DNA from: an uncultured bacterium
Lineage (GTDB): Bacteria > Verrucomicrobiota > Lentisphaeria > Victivallales > UBA1829
Direction: 5' to 3'
DNA: 64,000 nt
Assembly (NCBI GenBank): GCA_900548385.1
Contig: URKJ01000012.1
Coordinates: 1-64,000 of the forward strand
The position numbers were made by a program, and so were the translations under genes. The first letter of the stretch is position 1; the number at the start of each line of letters is the position of its first letter. Below are positions 18,330-26,073 of this stretch, in pieces. The notes beneath the pieces are model-generated. The model ran no database searches and was not told the DNA's origin. It was given only the letters and a program-made list of their open reading frames with translations.

Positions 18330-18352
18330 ACCGGGTGCTGTGGATTATTGAA

Positions 18353-18382
18353 CGCCGGGTTCCGGTTTTCCGGGATCCGGCG
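18353..18382 (+). terminator. Probable terminator after the 1355-aa glycosidase
   Basis: CGCCGG (18353-18358) pairs with CCGGCG (18377-18382), with an inner CCGG/CCGG stem and a TTTT loop, followed by ATTCATTTT. It lies 24 bases after the stop codon. Confidence 0.5.
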
Positions 18383-18391
18383 GATTCATTT

Positions 18392-18545
18392 TAAAAAGAA
18401 TGACCGGCAAAACAGCTCCCTCCCGTTTTGCCGGTCCCGGAAGCGGGAAACTCCTGCGCTTCCAAACAACTCTCCTGATACTGAAAGAACCCATTAATAT
18501 TTTACTGGAAACACTGGTGATACGAACTTTTGTCCGTGTCACTGA
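18392..18545 (-). ncRNA. Candidate small regulatory RNA of about 150 nt
   Basis: On the minus strand a promoter at 18578-18551 leads to a region with three hairpins and a Rho-independent terminator. Hairpin 1 (18542-18517) is an imperfect 11-bp stem with a TTTT loop. Hairpin 2 (18463-18439) is GGAAGCG/CGCTTCC. Hairpin 3 is a perfect 12-bp stem (18436-18425 with 18413-18402) directly followed by ATTCTTTTT. No open reading frame with a believable ribosome site fits inside. This explains most of the gene-free stretch 18330-18804. It matches no RNA family that I recognise, so its role is unknown. Confidence 0.5.
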
Positions 18546-18550
18546 ATCTA

Positions 18551-18578
18551 ATTATATCAAAAAATACAAAAAAAGCAA
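18551..18578 (-). promoter_or_regulatory. Promoter of the candidate small RNA
   Basis: Minus-strand TTGCTT (18578-18573) and consensus TATAAT (18556-18551) are spaced 16 bases apart, with no gene start downstream that it could otherwise serve. Confidence 0.5.
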
Positions 18579-18739
18579 TACCCTTTTTGCCCGTTTTTTT
18601 AAAAAAACCGGAAAAAAGTTACCGGAAAACACCGTTTTTATCATTTTTGATAATATTTACTAAATTTTTCCTTTTTGTTTCCAGTTTTTCTGCGGATGTT
18701 CTTTTTTATGGAAAACCGTAGAAAAAATCGCTTTCTGCA

Positions 18740-18768
18740 TTGATTTTCTCCGGATCGGGAGTTATGAT
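18740..18768 (+). promoter_or_regulatory. Promoter of the membrane protein gene
   Basis: TTGATT (18740-18745) and TATGAT (18763-18768) are separated by 17 bases, 36 bases before the start at 18805. Confidence 0.55.
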
Positions 18769-18804
18769 AAATGCGATTGTTGAAAATCGGGAAAGGAAAA
18801 CAAA

Positions 18805-19701
18805 ATGCTGATCTTTACTGTTCTGTTGGGAATCATGACCGGAATCCTGTGGCTTGTTCCGAAATACGGAGCGTCGAAGAATCGTGACCTGATCGCTCTG
18901 CGATCATCGGGAACAGGCTGTCTGTCGCTGATCGCCGCCGGATTGCTGGCGGTGCTTGCGGTACTTCTTCTCCGGCTGCCGCACTCCATTCTGGTGTTGT
19001 TTGTGATCGCATTTTTCACCCTGCCGCTGATCGCCGGTCTGCTGTCCGCGTTTATTGCGGTGAAGACTTTCCGCAGAGTTGGCGGAGAGGGCGGCGCGCC
19101 GACGGTCCGGGCGATTCTGTATTATCTCCTGCTCGGCGTGATCGGAATAACCGTCTGGTTCGGGGAGAAATGCATTGAAATGCGTAAAGTTCGGGAGACC
19201 TGGTTCGTGGAGTATCCGGTTCCGGTGTCCGGTATACGCAGAGTTGCGGTGACGCAGCAGCTTGTGAACCCTGTCATTGAGAAATACGACGGCAGTTTGC
19301 TGGTGACGGATGAAAAAGGGGAAGTGCGTTCCACTGCTCTTCTCCGCGACCGCTTCGACGGTCGGCACATAGTCAATCTGTATGAGCTGAGCGGTATTCC
19401 GTCCGTTCCGGGGCCGTTGTTTCTGTTTGCGGACGGTCATTCCGTACACCTGGTCGATCCGGCAGCCATGCGGATTCTTCCGGTGGAATGCCGGGAGGAG
19501 TCCGTAATGGCCGGCGGACAGGATATTACGGCGTGGGACATCTTCAACCGGGCACGGTATCTCGGCGTGTTCCGGGGCGGCAGCTTTCTGACGCCGGATC
19601 AGGCGAAGGAACTGCCGCTCCGCGTTATGTACGAAAACAGAAAGTCCGCCGCGGATCCCGGAGGAAACACGGCGGACCGGAGCTCTGCGCGGACGCAGTG
19701 A
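18805..19701 (+). CDS. Membrane protein of unknown function, 298 aa
   Basis: I do not recognise this protein. It has four predicted transmembrane helices in its first 125 residues (about 1-18, 40-58, 62-85 and 104-119). A soluble domain of about 170 residues follows, beginning FGEKCIEMRKVRETWF. The soluble part contains beta-strand-like stretches (RRVAVTQQLV, LLVTDEKGEVRSTAL, GPLFLFADGHSVHLVDPAAM) but no catalytic motif that I can name. AAAGGA lies 7 bases before the ATG and a promoter precedes it. Its stop codon directly abuts the stop of the convergent esterase gene with no spacer. Confidence 0.75.
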   Translation: MLIFTVLLGIMTGILWLVPKYGASKNRDLIALRSSGTGCLSLIAAGLLAVLAVLLLRLPHSILVLFVIAFFTLPLIAGLLSAFIAVKTFRRVGGEGGAPTVRAILYYLLLGVIGITVWFGEKCIEMRKVRETWFVEYPVPVSGIRRVAVTQQLVNPVIEKYDGSLLVTDEKGEVRSTALLRDRFDGRHIVNLYELSGIPSVPGPLFLFADGHSVHLVDPAAMRILPVECREESVMAGGQDITAWDIFNRARYLGVFRGGSFLTPDQAKELPLRVMYENRKSAADPGGNTADRSSARTQ

Positions 19702-21090
19702 TTATTTCTTTCCGGCGTTGTCTGCAAGAGCTTTGTTGATGACCTCGGAACAGCGTTTATTGGCAAGATTGCCCGGAGCATTGTGTCCGGCTGTCGGCGT
19801 AGTCTGAATATTTTTGGTGACGGAGTCCGGCAGATTGTTGTATGCCGCATAGACGGAGATCGGCGGGCAGACAAAATCCACGAATCCGGTGGTGAAGTAG
19901 GATTCACACTTGATGCGCTTGGCAAAATAGACGTTGTCGAAGTATTTGCCGGTTTCAATGGCTTTTTTATCCGTATCGTTGAGCTTTGCGCGGTTGGCGA
20001 GCTGAGGCCATCCGGGCCGGTGTCCGGCGAGACGTCCGGCATGGTCGCCGAGTGCGGGGACTGCCGCATAGCAGAATGTTACCTGCGGATCAAGCGCCGC
20101 CGCCACGATGGACTGTCCGCCGCCCTGACTTCCGCCGCGGACGATCAGAGTTTTGCCGTCCCATTCGGGAAGCGTTTTCACATAATCCAGTGCGCGCATG
20201 ACGCGGAGATACATTTCTTTGAAGTAGAAGCGGTTGCGGTCGGTTTTGTTGCGGTGGCGGTAATCTTTCAGTTCGCCCTTGGCAAGATCCGCGTAGAACT
20301 GTGCGGGTTTTCCGTTTTCAATGCCGTGGGCGTTGACGTCGAAATGGATGTAGCGCGTTCCGGCGCCGTGCTGCTTATGGGCGCTTCGGACTCCGGCTCC
20401 GTGGTAGGAGACCACTGCGGGGAGCGAGCCTTTTTTCGCGTTTTTCGGCATACAGAGATAGCCGGAAACCGGCATCGCTCCGGCGCATTTGACTTTCACG
20501 TCGTAACAGACGGTTTTGTTTTTGAGCTTTTCCGGAACGGCGATTTCTTTGCGTTCCGCCTGAACGGGGACCTTGTTGAGTGCTTCGCGCTGAGTTTTCC
20601 AGAACGCATCGAAATCGGCGGGTTCGGGGGCGGATTCTGTGATTTCAAGCGGAGCGACCATTGCGCCGATCTCGCCGCGCAGATACTGGTTTTTCTGCTT
20701 CGGTTTTTTCACTCTTTTTCCATCCGGGCCGATCGCATAGACTTCGATGGAAACCCAGCCTGGTTTGTCGAGCTTTGTCGTTGCGACAACGGGCTTGTCG
20801 GAGACGGCGCTCTGCATTTTGCCCCAGTCGCCGTTGGCGGAGAGGCGGTATTGCAGTTTGACTCCGCTGACGGGTTTTTTGTCTTTCAGCAGCTGAACGG
20901 TGAAAGTGACGGGTTCGCCTTTTTTGTAAATGGCGTCGGCTTTGTCCGTTTTAACGGAGAACGAATAGTTTTCCGTTTTGACGGCTTCTTTCTTTGCGCC
21001 CGTTTCCTGTGCGGGAACGGAGAGCGGGATGCCCGTTCCAAGCAGTGTCATTGCGGCGACTGCCAGAGTGCGGATCGTTCGGATGTGCAT
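19702..21090 (-). CDS. Secreted acetyl xylan esterase (AXE1/CE7-like alpha/beta hydrolase)
   Basis: A 462-aa exported esterase expected to remove acetyl groups from xylan or acetylated sugars. It has a signal peptide (1-29, before QETG), an immunoglobulin-like domain (about 38-140, ending before the APLEITESAPEP linker), and an alpha/beta-hydrolase domain of the CE7 family. The catalytic triad is visible: S321 in RGGSQGGGQS, D405 in TGFVDFVCPP and H436 in PTAGHNAPG. The ATG at 21090 has AAAGGA about 8 bases before it; the frame is open upstream but without a ribosome site. It is monocistronic, divergent from the methyltransferase gene. Confidence 0.9.
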   Translation of the reverse strand: MHIRTIRTLAVAAMTLLGTGIPLSVPAQETGAKKEAVKTENYSFSVKTDKADAIYKKGEPVTFTVQLLKDKKPVSGVKLQYRLSANGDWGKMQSAVSDKPVVATTKLDKPGWVSIEVYAIGPDGKRVKKPKQKNQYLRGEIGAMVAPLEITESAPEPADFDAFWKTQREALNKVPVQAERKEIAVPEKLKNKTVCYDVKVKCAGAMPVSGYLCMPKNAKKGSLPAVVSYHGAGVRSAHKQHGAGTRYIHFDVNAHGIENGKPAQFYADLAKGELKDYRHRNKTDRNRFYFKEMYLRVMRALDYVKTLPEWDGKTLIVRGGSQGGGQSIVAAALDPQVTFCYAAVPALGDHAGRLAGHRPGWPQLANRAKLNDTDKKAIETGKYFDNVYFAKRIKCESYFTTGFVDFVCPPISVYAAYNNLPDSVTKNIQTTPTAGHNAPGNLANKRCSEVINKALADNAGKK

Positions 21091-21201
21091 GGCTGTTCCT
21101 TTGTTGTAAATTTGATGTTCTGCCGTTCCGCCGTTGCGGAACCGTGAGGATACTTTAGCCGCCATTTTTGTTTTTTGCAAATAAATCGGCTTAAATTCTT
21201 T

Positions 21202-21229
21202 TTGCAAATTCACGGAACGGTGCTACATT
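21202..21229 (+). promoter_or_regulatory. Promoter of the DNA methyltransferase gene
   Basis: TTGCAA (21202-21207) and TACATT (21224-21229) are 16 bases apart, about 43 bases before the start. A second TTTTTTGCAAAT copy lies about 30 bases upstream within the same divergent spacer. Confidence 0.45.
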
Positions 21230-21271
21230 GGTGGAGTTTTCAAACAATGTCAACGCGGAGAATACAGAACG

Positions 21272-22246
21272 ATGCCCGTACAACGGTCACAACGCAATCA
21301 GACGCTTTCCATTTCCCCGGAGGAAATGGAGATGCTGCGCGCCGGGCTTCATACGCCGGATCGCGCGCTTTCCGGAGAGGAGATGAGCAACCGGGTCTTT
21401 TCCGGTGATTTTTTTTCCATCGCGGAATTTCTGCCGGAACGGTCGGTCGATCTGCTGATTCTGGATCCGCCTTACAACCTTGACAAGGATTTCAACGGTT
21501 TCAAATTTTCCCGGATTTCCGACGGCGATTATCAGGAATATATCGACCGCTGTCTGCAACGGCTTCTTCCGGTGCTGAAACCCTCTGCGTCGGTCTATCT
21601 CTGCGGAGACTGGCACTGCACCGCCGCGCTGTATGCCGCCGCCGGGAAGTATCTGAAGATACGGAACCGCATTACCTGGCAGCGGGAAAAGGGACGCGGT
21701 GCGCTTCACAACTGGAAAAACTGCACGGAAGACATCTGGTTTGCCACGGTCGGAAACGAGTATTATTTTGATCCGGACGCCGTGAAGATCCGCCGGAAAG
21801 TCATCGCTCCTTATAAACATCGCGACGGGCAGCCGAAGGACTGGGAAGTGACTGAGGAAGGGAATTTCCGCATGACCTATGCGTCGAATTTCTGGGATGA
21901 CATCACCGTGCCGTACTGGTCGATGCCGGAAAATACCGAGCACCCGACGCAGAAGCCGGAAAAGCTGATTGCAAAGCTGATCCTTGCCTCCTGCCCGGAA
22001 AACGGGCTTGTTCTTGATCCGTTTCTCGGTTCCGGAACCAGCGCCGTTGTCGCGGCGAAGCTCAAACGGCGCTACTGCGGGATCGAGCTCAACGCCGATT
22101 ACTGCTGCTGGGCGCTGAAACGGCTGGAACTCGCCGCGCGGTCTCCGCGGATTCAGGGATATGATAACGGTATTTTCTGGGAACGGAATTCCGAACCGGG
22201 AAGAAAGCCGCGGAAAAAGGCGGCGGAACGCACTTCGCAGTCGTGA
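21272..22246 (+). CDS. Orphan beta-class DNA (adenine-N6 or cytosine-N4) methyltransferase
   Basis: A 324-aa DNA methyltransferase. The catalytic motif IV DPPYN (D65) comes first and the SAM-binding motif I DPFLGSGTSA lies near residue 250, the order that defines the beta class. The DPPYN form favours adenine methylation. The segment NFWDDITVPYWSMPENTEHPTQKPEKL resembles single-stranded-DNA-capable enzymes of the DpnA/YhdJ type, which is a resemblance only. No restriction endonuclease gene is adjacent, so it may act in epigenetic or repair control. A basic tail (GRKPRKKAAERTSQS) follows the domain. The ATG has GGAG 11 bases before it. Confidence 0.9.
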   Translation: MPVQRSQRNQTLSISPEEMEMLRAGLHTPDRALSGEEMSNRVFSGDFFSIAEFLPERSVDLLILDPPYNLDKDFNGFKFSRISDGDYQEYIDRCLQRLLPVLKPSASVYLCGDWHCTAALYAAAGKYLKIRNRITWQREKGRGALHNWKNCTEDIWFATVGNEYYFDPDAVKIRRKVIAPYKHRDGQPKDWEVTEEGNFRMTYASNFWDDITVPYWSMPENTEHPTQKPEKLIAKLILASCPENGLVLDPFLGSGTSAVVAAKLKRRYCGIELNADYCCWALKRLELAARSPRIQGYDNGIFWERNSEPGRKPRKKAAERTSQS

Positions 22247-22317
22247 CGCTTCCGTTCCGATTGCTGATTTGTAATGAATTTCCGGGCTGGAACCCGCCGG
22301 TTCCGGGAAAGATTTTT

Positions 22318-22368
22318 TTGCATTTTCCCGTTTCAATGATATATTGGTCGTAAAAAAAAACGGGAAAA
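22318..22368 (+). promoter_or_regulatory. Promoter and inverted repeat before the two-component operon
   Basis: TTGCAT (22318-22323) and TATATT (22340-22345) are spaced by 16 bases. TTTTCCCGTTT (22323-22333) recurs inverted as AAACGGGAAAA (22358-22368), so the two arms flank the -10. This fits autoregulation by the response regulator. Confidence 0.55.
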
Positions 22369-22383
22369 ACGGAAGGAGTTCCG

Positions 22384-23052
22384 ATGAATATTATTATTAT
22401 CGAAGACGATGCCAAAACCGCCTCATTTGTCTCCAAGGGACTCCAGCAGGCGGGTTTCAATACGGTTGTGGCGCCTGATGGAAAAGACGGTCTGTTCAAG
22501 ATCCAGACCGGGGAATTCGATATTGCGATCGTTGATATTATGCTGCCCGGAATGGATGGTTTTACCGTGATTCAGAAATTGCGGGAATCGAAGATCTCCA
22601 CACCGGTGATTGTGCTCAGTGCGAAGAACTCCGTGGAGGACAAGGTGCGCGGCCTTCAGGCGGGCGGAGACGATTACCTCGCCAAGCCGTTTTCATTCAC
22701 CGAGCTGCTTGCCCGGATTCAGGCGCTCCTGCGCCGTGCCTCCAGTCAGGTGGAACCCACGACTCTCACGTTTGCCGATTTGACGATCGACCTGCTCAGC
22801 CACAAGGTCCATCGCGCCGGACAGCGGATCGACATTCAGCCGCAGGAGTATATGCTGCTGGAGTACCTTATGCGGAATGCGGGGCGGATCGTTTCCAAGA
22901 CCATGATTATTGAACATGTCTGGGAATATAATTTTGATCCGCAGACCAATATCGTTGAAACAAGGATGTGCCGTCTGCGTGAAAAGATCGACAAACCGTT
23001 TGAACGGAAACTGATCCATACTGTACGCGGATTCGGCTATGTCATGGAATAA
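22384..23052 (+). CDS. OmpR/PhoB family response regulator
   Basis: A 222-aa two-component response regulator. The receiver domain (1-118) shows the acidic pair in IIIEDDA, the phosphorylation site D51 in IAIVDIMLPG and the conserved lysine in LSAKNS. The winged-helix DNA-binding domain (about 128-222) ends in the usual KIDKPFERKLIHTVRGFGYVME pattern. An AAGGAGT ribosome site precedes the ATG. It overlaps the histidine kinase gene by 14 bases, so the pair is translated together. It is closest in look to CusR/CopR-type metal or envelope-stress regulators, but the signal is unknown. Confidence 0.94.
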   Translation: MNIIIIEDDAKTASFVSKGLQQAGFNTVVAPDGKDGLFKIQTGEFDIAIVDIMLPGMDGFTVIQKLRESKISTPVIVLSAKNSVEDKVRGLQAGGDDYLAKPFSFTELLARIQALLRRASSQVEPTTLTFADLTIDLLSHKVHRAGQRIDIQPQEYMLLEYLMRNAGRIVSKTMIIEHVWEYNFDPQTNIVETRMCRLREKIDKPFERKLIHTVRGFGYVME

Positions 23053-24643
23053 TGCCGGCTTGTTCGGTACCGTCAAATTCCGCGTTGCGCTCTGGTACGC
23101 GGTCCTGTTTATTCTTTCGTCTCTGATCTGCTTTCTGCTGACGTTTGCGTATCAGAAACGCAGTCTGGATGCCCGTATGGACCGCTCGTTGACCGGTATT
23201 GCCGAAACGCTCCGCACGGAGTATCTGGCGGGCAACCGTGCAAAACGTCTCGGCCGCGAGATTCCGCTTGTGCAGGTTCCCGCTTCTCATTTCCGGGCGT
23301 ATTACGAAAAATTTCCCGGCCTGCGCCCGCTGATCGCATTTGAAAACCCGTCTCTTGCCCGGATCCATTACAATGTGGTCGGTGCGGCGAACGGAAATCT
23401 TTTTCTGCTGCGGTTTGACGGAAACACGCTGTATTCACAGCAGATCAACAAGGAAGGCAATCTTTCGGCGCTCAAAAAGACGATCCACGACCGGGTTCTC
23501 AATACCGGCAGCCAGAATATTTTCTTTTCCGTGGTTGCGGCGGATGGTGAAGTCGTGGCGGAGTCGTCCAACATCGGGCAATTCCGCGCGGTTCTTGAAC
23601 GGATGCACAGTGCGGAGCGTTACAGCACTCTGAACACTCCGGAAGGAACATTCCGCGTGCTTTCGGAAGAACTGTATGATGGAACGACGGTCCGGATCGG
23701 CCGCACAATGCGGCAGGTCCGGGAGAATCTGGAGGAATTCTCCCTGCTGTTCTGGATCGCGACGGCGGTCGTTCTTCTGCCGGGCATGATTTGCGGCTGG
23801 CTGATTGCGCGCCGGTTCGTCTCCGGCATCCGGCGTGTCGGCGATGCCGCCGCGCGGATCGCGGAAGGGGATTTTTCCCAGCGGGTCGCACAGAAAAACG
23901 ACGGCAGGGAGATCGACGATCTGGTTTCCGTATTCAATGCGATGACGGCGAATACCGAGCGTCTGCTTACCGAGCTCCGCGATGTAACGGATAATGTTGC
24001 GCATGATCTGCGTACGCCGCTTACCCGGATCCGCACGATTGCGGAGATCACGATCAGCGGTCCGCAGGAGTTGGCGAATTACCGGGAAGCGATTATTGAC
24101 ATTGCCGAGGACAGTTCCGGCATGATCGCCATGATCAATTCCATGCTGGAGATTACCCGGATTGAAAACAACTTTGAAACTCTGAAAACGACGGATGTTT
24201 CGCTCAGTGCCCAACTGCATCAGGCGTATGACATCTTTTCCATGCAGGCGGAAGAGAAAAATCTGGAATTTATCCTTTCCCTGCCGGAACAGGAGGTGGT
24301 GATTGCCGCGGATAAACTCAAACTCCAGCGAGTGATTTCGAACCTGTTGGACAATGCGATGAAGTTCACGCCGGAAAACGGACGTGTCATTCTGTCGCTT
24401 GCCGTGGAGCCGGGAGCGGCCGTCATGCGGATTTCAGACAGCGGAGTCGGCATTTCCGATGCGGACAAGCAGCATATCTTTGAACGTTTTTTCCGCGCCG
24501 ACGCCAGCCGGACCAAGCCGGGCAACGGGCTCGGGCTCTCCATGGTTCACGCCATTGTGCTGGCGCATGGGGCGACAATCGCGGTTTCCGACACCGCCAG
24601 TGGCGGGACCACGTTTACGATCCGGTTCCGCCTTCCCGGATAA
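23039..24643 (+). CDS. Membrane sensor histidine kinase (HAMP, HisKA, HATPase_c)
   Basis: A 534-aa sensor kinase, the partner of the response regulator. It has a first transmembrane helix (about 16-38), a periplasmic domain (about 40-230), a second helix (about 235-257), a HAMP domain (about 258-310), and a dimerisation/phosphoacceptor helix with H322 in NVAHDLRTPLTRI. The ATPase domain follows, with N-box LLDNAMKFTPENG, G1 ISDSGVGISDADK and G2 GNGLGLSMV. This is the full domain set of heavy-metal-type kinases. The start codon lies inside the regulator gene. It ends 6 bases before the convergent AlbA_2 gene. Confidence 0.94.
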   Translation: MSWNNAGLFGTVKFRVALWYAVLFILSSLICFLLTFAYQKRSLDARMDRSLTGIAETLRTEYLAGNRAKRLGREIPLVQVPASHFRAYYEKFPGLRPLIAFENPSLARIHYNVVGAANGNLFLLRFDGNTLYSQQINKEGNLSALKKTIHDRVLNTGSQNIFFSVVAADGEVVAESSNIGQFRAVLERMHSAERYSTLNTPEGTFRVLSEELYDGTTVRIGRTMRQVRENLEEFSLLFWIATAVVLLPGMICGWLIARRFVSGIRRVGDAAARIAEGDFSQRVAQKNDGREIDDLVSVFNAMTANTERLLTELRDVTDNVAHDLRTPLTRIRTIAEITISGPQELANYREAIIDIAEDSSGMIAMINSMLEITRIENNFETLKTTDVSLSAQLHQAYDIFSMQAEEKNLEFILSLPEQEVVIAADKLKLQRVISNLLDNAMKFTPENGRVILSLAVEPGAAVMRISDSGVGISDADKQHIFERFFRADASRTKPGNGLGLSMVHAIVLAHGATIAVSDTASGGTTFTIRFRLPG

Positions 24644-24649
24644 CGGCGC

Positions 24650-25906
24650 TTATTTGCGGATCAGGATGCCGATGACCTGCCTTTGAAGATTGCGGTGCCG
24701 TCCTTCGGGCAGGTTGAACCGTTCGCAGACTTTCTTGATGAGAGTGACAGTGTGTTCCGCCGGAGCGCTGGAGAGGTCGGCGGCGGAGCGTTCCATTTTC
24801 AGGCTGATTTCCGGTATCCGGCAGGTGAAGCCGAAATCCTCAGTGTGGAACGGTGTTTCCGTCAGGGAGACGTTTTCCACGCCGCGGATGGAGAGCTGGA
24901 GTGTCAGCAGTTCCGGAGAATACCCCATGAAGTCATACAGCTGGGCAATGAATTTGACCGCTTCCGAGAAAAATTTGACGAGGAACTGATACGAAACCCC
25001 TTTTTCAAACGGAAAAATGCCGGTGAAATAGAAAAGTCCGGATTGATACAGTTGCCAGAGCCGGTGACGGTCCGCCGAGAATGCCCGCAGGGAAACATTG
25101 GTGAAATAGGCATCCCGTATTTCTTCCGGCTGTATGAAAACCGCATCGGGAAACAGAATGAACGCTTCCTGAAGATGCATCCGCAGTTCGGAAAGGCTGA
25201 ATTTTTCCGCGGTATAATCCGGCGGCATGACCGAGAGTGTGAGACGGAAATTCGGACCGGTTGCGGTGGCGCGGCGTTTGCTGAAAAACTCTTTGGAGTG
25301 CGCGGTCTCCTCCAGAAAACGGGACTGCTGCTGGCGTTCGTTCTGAAAGGAGTGATCTTCGTACAGAATGCCGCGGATCATGCGGCCGAGCATCTCCCGC
25401 TGTGTCCGCAGGGTCCGCTGGATCAGGGCGTGGATCTCGCTGGAACGGTATGCCGGCCGGCTGGAGGCGTCCGGCGTGCGGATGTAGAATGTGCCGAGGG
25501 AAAGCTCGTTTTCGCAGGAGGAGGTGCAGACGTGCGGAAGATTGCGGAACCGCCGGATCACGAATACGACATACCGTTTGCCGTCGACAACCGGACGTTC
25601 CAGTGTAAAATCGACGGCGGGATCGGCGAAGCGGTTGATGAAATTACCGACGTCGGTCGGATCGAACGAGTGGGATTCCTCCTCGGTGAGTCCGGTGAAA
25701 AGCGACGGCTGCCCCGATGCGTCTTCCCCGACTCCGACGACGACGTAACCGCCCTTTGTATTGGCCATCGCGATGCAGTGCCGGACGAATTTTGCCCGTC
25801 CGGCGCGGGATAATGATTTCCAGTTCTGGGCGGCTTTGTAATCAAGTTCGTCGGATTCGATGCCGCGGCAGATGATGGATCTCCAGTCCGTATTGTTCGT
25901 TTCCAT
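24650..25906 (-). CDS. AlbA_2 (Schlafen/divergent AAA-4) domain protein
   Basis: A 418-aa protein. Residues about 12-150 form an AlbA_2 putative DNA-binding domain: ESDELDYKAAQNW, the conserved FVRHCIAMANTKGGYVVVGVGED, and FINRFADPAVDF. The remaining 270 residues contain no motif that I can name; they look alpha/beta and may sense a ligand or mediate oligomerisation. The ATG at 25906 has GGAGAA 6 bases upstream and was chosen over an earlier start 36 bases before it. Relatives are often annotated as transcriptional regulators or ATP-binding proteins, but experimental knowledge is thin. Its promoter region faces the sialate O-acetylesterase gene. Confidence 0.8.
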   Translation of the reverse strand: METNNTDWRSIICRGIESDELDYKAAQNWKSLSRAGRAKFVRHCIAMANTKGGYVVVGVGEDASGQPSLFTGLTEEESHSFDPTDVGNFINRFADPAVDFTLERPVVDGKRYVVFVIRRFRNLPHVCTSSCENELSLGTFYIRTPDASSRPAYRSSEIHALIQRTLRTQREMLGRMIRGILYEDHSFQNERQQQSRFLEETAHSKEFFSKRRATATGPNFRLTLSVMPPDYTAEKFSLSELRMHLQEAFILFPDAVFIQPEEIRDAYFTNVSLRAFSADRHRLWQLYQSGLFYFTGIFPFEKGVSYQFLVKFFSEAVKFIAQLYDFMGYSPELLTLQLSIRGVENVSLTETPFHTEDFGFTCRIPEISLKMERSAADLSSAPAEHTVTLIKKVCERFNLPEGRHRNLQRQVIGILIRK

Positions 25907-26003
25907 AGTTGTTCTCCGGCGTTGTCTGTCCGTAGTATACAATCAGTTTGCCGGGAAATCCAGAGGAAAACCGGAAAAAAGCGGTTTTTCTTCCTCTCTG
26001 TCA

Positions 26004-26031
26004 TTGTTTTTTCCCGGTACGGTCTTATATT
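26004..26031 (+). promoter_or_regulatory. Promoter of the sialate O-acetylesterase-like gene
   Basis: TTGTTT (26004-26009) and TATATT (26026-26031) are 16 bases apart. The perfect palindrome TGACGTCA (26035-26042) sits at the expected transcription start and may be an operator. Confidence 0.5.
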
Positions 26032-26073
26032 AGATGACGTCAATTTCCGGAATTTTATTATAAAGAAAAGGGA

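Noticed and set aside
18345..18542. A 65-codon minus-strand frame in the gap after the 1355-aa glycosidase
   Set aside because: It begins at a GTG without a ribosome site and runs through a strong terminator hairpin; the region is better explained as a small RNA.
24683..25813. A 376-codon plus-strand open frame opposite the AlbA_2 gene
   Set aside because: The minus-strand product has the AlbA_2 motifs and a good ribosome site; the plus-strand product has neither.
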